DNA of 64,000 nt from Clostridiales bacterium (GTDB taxonomy: Bacteria > Bacillota > Clostridia > Saccharofermentanales > Saccharofermentanaceae), in contig JAFZWN010000021.1 of assembly GCA_017617295.1 (NCBI GenBank), forward strand, positions 1-64,000, written 5' to 3'. Positions 63,295 through 64,000 of this stretch are shown piece by piece. A model generated the notes under the pieces. It did no database searches, had not been told where the DNA came from, and saw nothing but the letters and a program-made list of their open reading frames with translations. The translations under genes were made by a program, and so were the position numbers. Each line of letters opens with the position of its first letter. Position 1 is the first letter of the stretch.

Positions 63295-64000
63295 TTATCG
63301 GTTGATCTGCGAAGGCACTGCGCCGTCGGATGTAAATCTCATTATATCCTTCGAAGACGTCATATTCGACATCGGCTTCCACAGGGGAAGGTCGGATCCG
63401 TCGTCATCCTTGCCGTTGGGGTCATGTGTCTTAACGAAGTTGGAAAGATATCCGACCATCTGTCTTGAGAGATCGTAATGCCTTCCGCGTAAAGGCCTCC
63501 AGCATTTCTCGAGTGTTCCGAACCAGAACCACAGATCGAAAGAGTGGAAGTTGCCGGGATCGTCCCATCCGGGAACGTCGGTACTGAATTCGTAGACAAA
63601 GTTCCTGCCTTCGCGTCCCGCCTGGCCGTTATTGAGCGATACAGAATCGAGAGTCGACTCCTTTACTATGTACTTTCCGTTGATCTCGAACTCGTCGGAT
63701 GTGTATCCCGTGATGACGGGGATATCGGCCATCTTGTTGTTCTCGTAACGGTCAAGGGGATCGTCGATATAATGGATGCCGTCGAAGATCGCGGCCACGC
63801 GGGGGTTGCTCTGTGCCCACTCGCCATACTTGTCCCTGATATAGAAAGCATCGAGAGCCCTGGCTTCGGAAAGGGACTTTACGCCGAGAAATTCAAAGAA
63901 CTTCTCGCCGAGTCTTTCAGCTTCTGGAAGAGCAAGAGGCTTTAGTATGGCATCGCCTTCTCCGGGGAACCTGATCATGCCGCTCCAGACTGCGGCGCCC
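63295..64000 (-). CDS. Carboxylesterase type B family protein (5' end outside window)
   Basis: The frame is open to the window edge (the residues before the ATG at 63978 read GAAVWSG), so the gene starts beyond 64000 and only about 235 C-terminal residues are seen. ADIPVITGYTSDEF and the FHSFDLWFWFG block with the likely catalytic His match the C-terminal part of type B esterases, ending SRQMVGYLSNFVKTHDPNG. It is 25 bp upstream of the kinase, probably in the same operon, and could remove acyl groups from arabinose-containing glycans. The Ser nucleophile lies outside the window. Confidence 0.85.
   Translation of the reverse strand, partial: GAAVWSGMIRFPGEGDAILKPLALPEAERLGEKFFEFLGVKSLSEARALDAFYIRDKYGEWAQSNPRVAAIFDGIHYIDDPLDRYENNKMADIPVITGYTSDEFEINGKYIVKESTLDSVSLNNGQAGREGRNFVYEFSTDVPGWDDPGNFHSFDLWFWFGTLEKCWRPLRGRHYDLSRQMVGYLSNFVKTHDPNGKDDDGSDLPLWKPMSNMTSSKDIMRFTSDGAVPSQINR

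Overview
The window looks like the chromosome of a gut or rumen Clostridia (Bacillota). The evidence is butyrate kinase with phosphate acetyltransferase, bacterial CASTOR/POLLUX-type and AEC membrane proteins, a CotH/DUF4956/VTC operon, BspA-like leucine-rich repeat and DUF4214 surface domains, strong AGGAGG ribosome sites and arabinose genes. Lachnospirales or a Saccharofermentans-like lineage would fit, but the order is a guess. The standard code is used throughout. I saw no rRNA, tRNA, CRISPR array, transposase or prophage.

Layout. 1-2.3 kb: the end of a large surface protein (LRR, DUF4214) and an unknown AT-rich partner. 2.3-2.7 kb: non-coding DNA with a nested inverted repeat and a phased GGTTGAA array before rpmF. 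2.8-8.8 kb: housekeeping run rpmF, der, typA, mltG and a U32 protein. 8.8-11.9 kb: a leftward operon of prepilin peptidase, CPBP-like protein and AI-2E-type permease. 12-15.7 kb: glycogen phosphorylase and branched-chain aminotransferase. 15.7-22.6 kb: a GtrB-like glycosyltransferase, lipoprotein, two pilin-like proteins, and CaCA and AEC carriers. 22.7-24.9 kb: buk-pta. 25-28.6 kb: an ABC-2 exporter (ATPase plus two permeases). 28.7-41.2 kb: regulators (AraC, XRE, TetR, GGDEF), flavodoxin-fold reductases, a PHP esterase, an acyltransferase, a patatin and a small-molecule kinase. 41.3-44.2 kb: a CASTOR/POLLUX-like channel and P5C reductase-like gene.

44.4-46.4 kb is an AT-rich insert carrying an AbiH-type phage-defence gene; it sits directly behind what looks like a beheaded gene (promoter, ribosome site and 11 codons). 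47.1-49.7 kb holds the most unusual locus: a protein that aligns across the alpha, ATPase and gamma regions of FtsK/SpoIIIE but has lost both the P-loop and the Walker B acid pair, followed by a membrane coiled-coil/TPR protein and preceded by a very small membrane protein. 49.9-53.4 kb is the VTC-DUF4956-CotH operon, led by a promoter with two TTTAAG boxes 11 bp apart. 53.7-59.2 kb carries a DUF2809/HExxH fusion, an aldo-keto reductase, a papain-like protease interrupted by one in-frame TAA, a nitroreductase, an AlkZ-related protein and a lipoprotein. 59.7-64 kb has a flippase-like protein and a leftward sugar operon (esterase, FGGY kinase, araD) cut by the window end.

Two copies of a 116-bp hairpin-forming intergenic repeat lie at 49.8 and 59.3 kb. 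Several leaders carry RNA structures that may control expression: a hairpin between ribosome site and start of glgP, and a terminator-like stem that also buries the ribosome site of the PHP gene. All functional names are from sequence reading alone; no database search was run.
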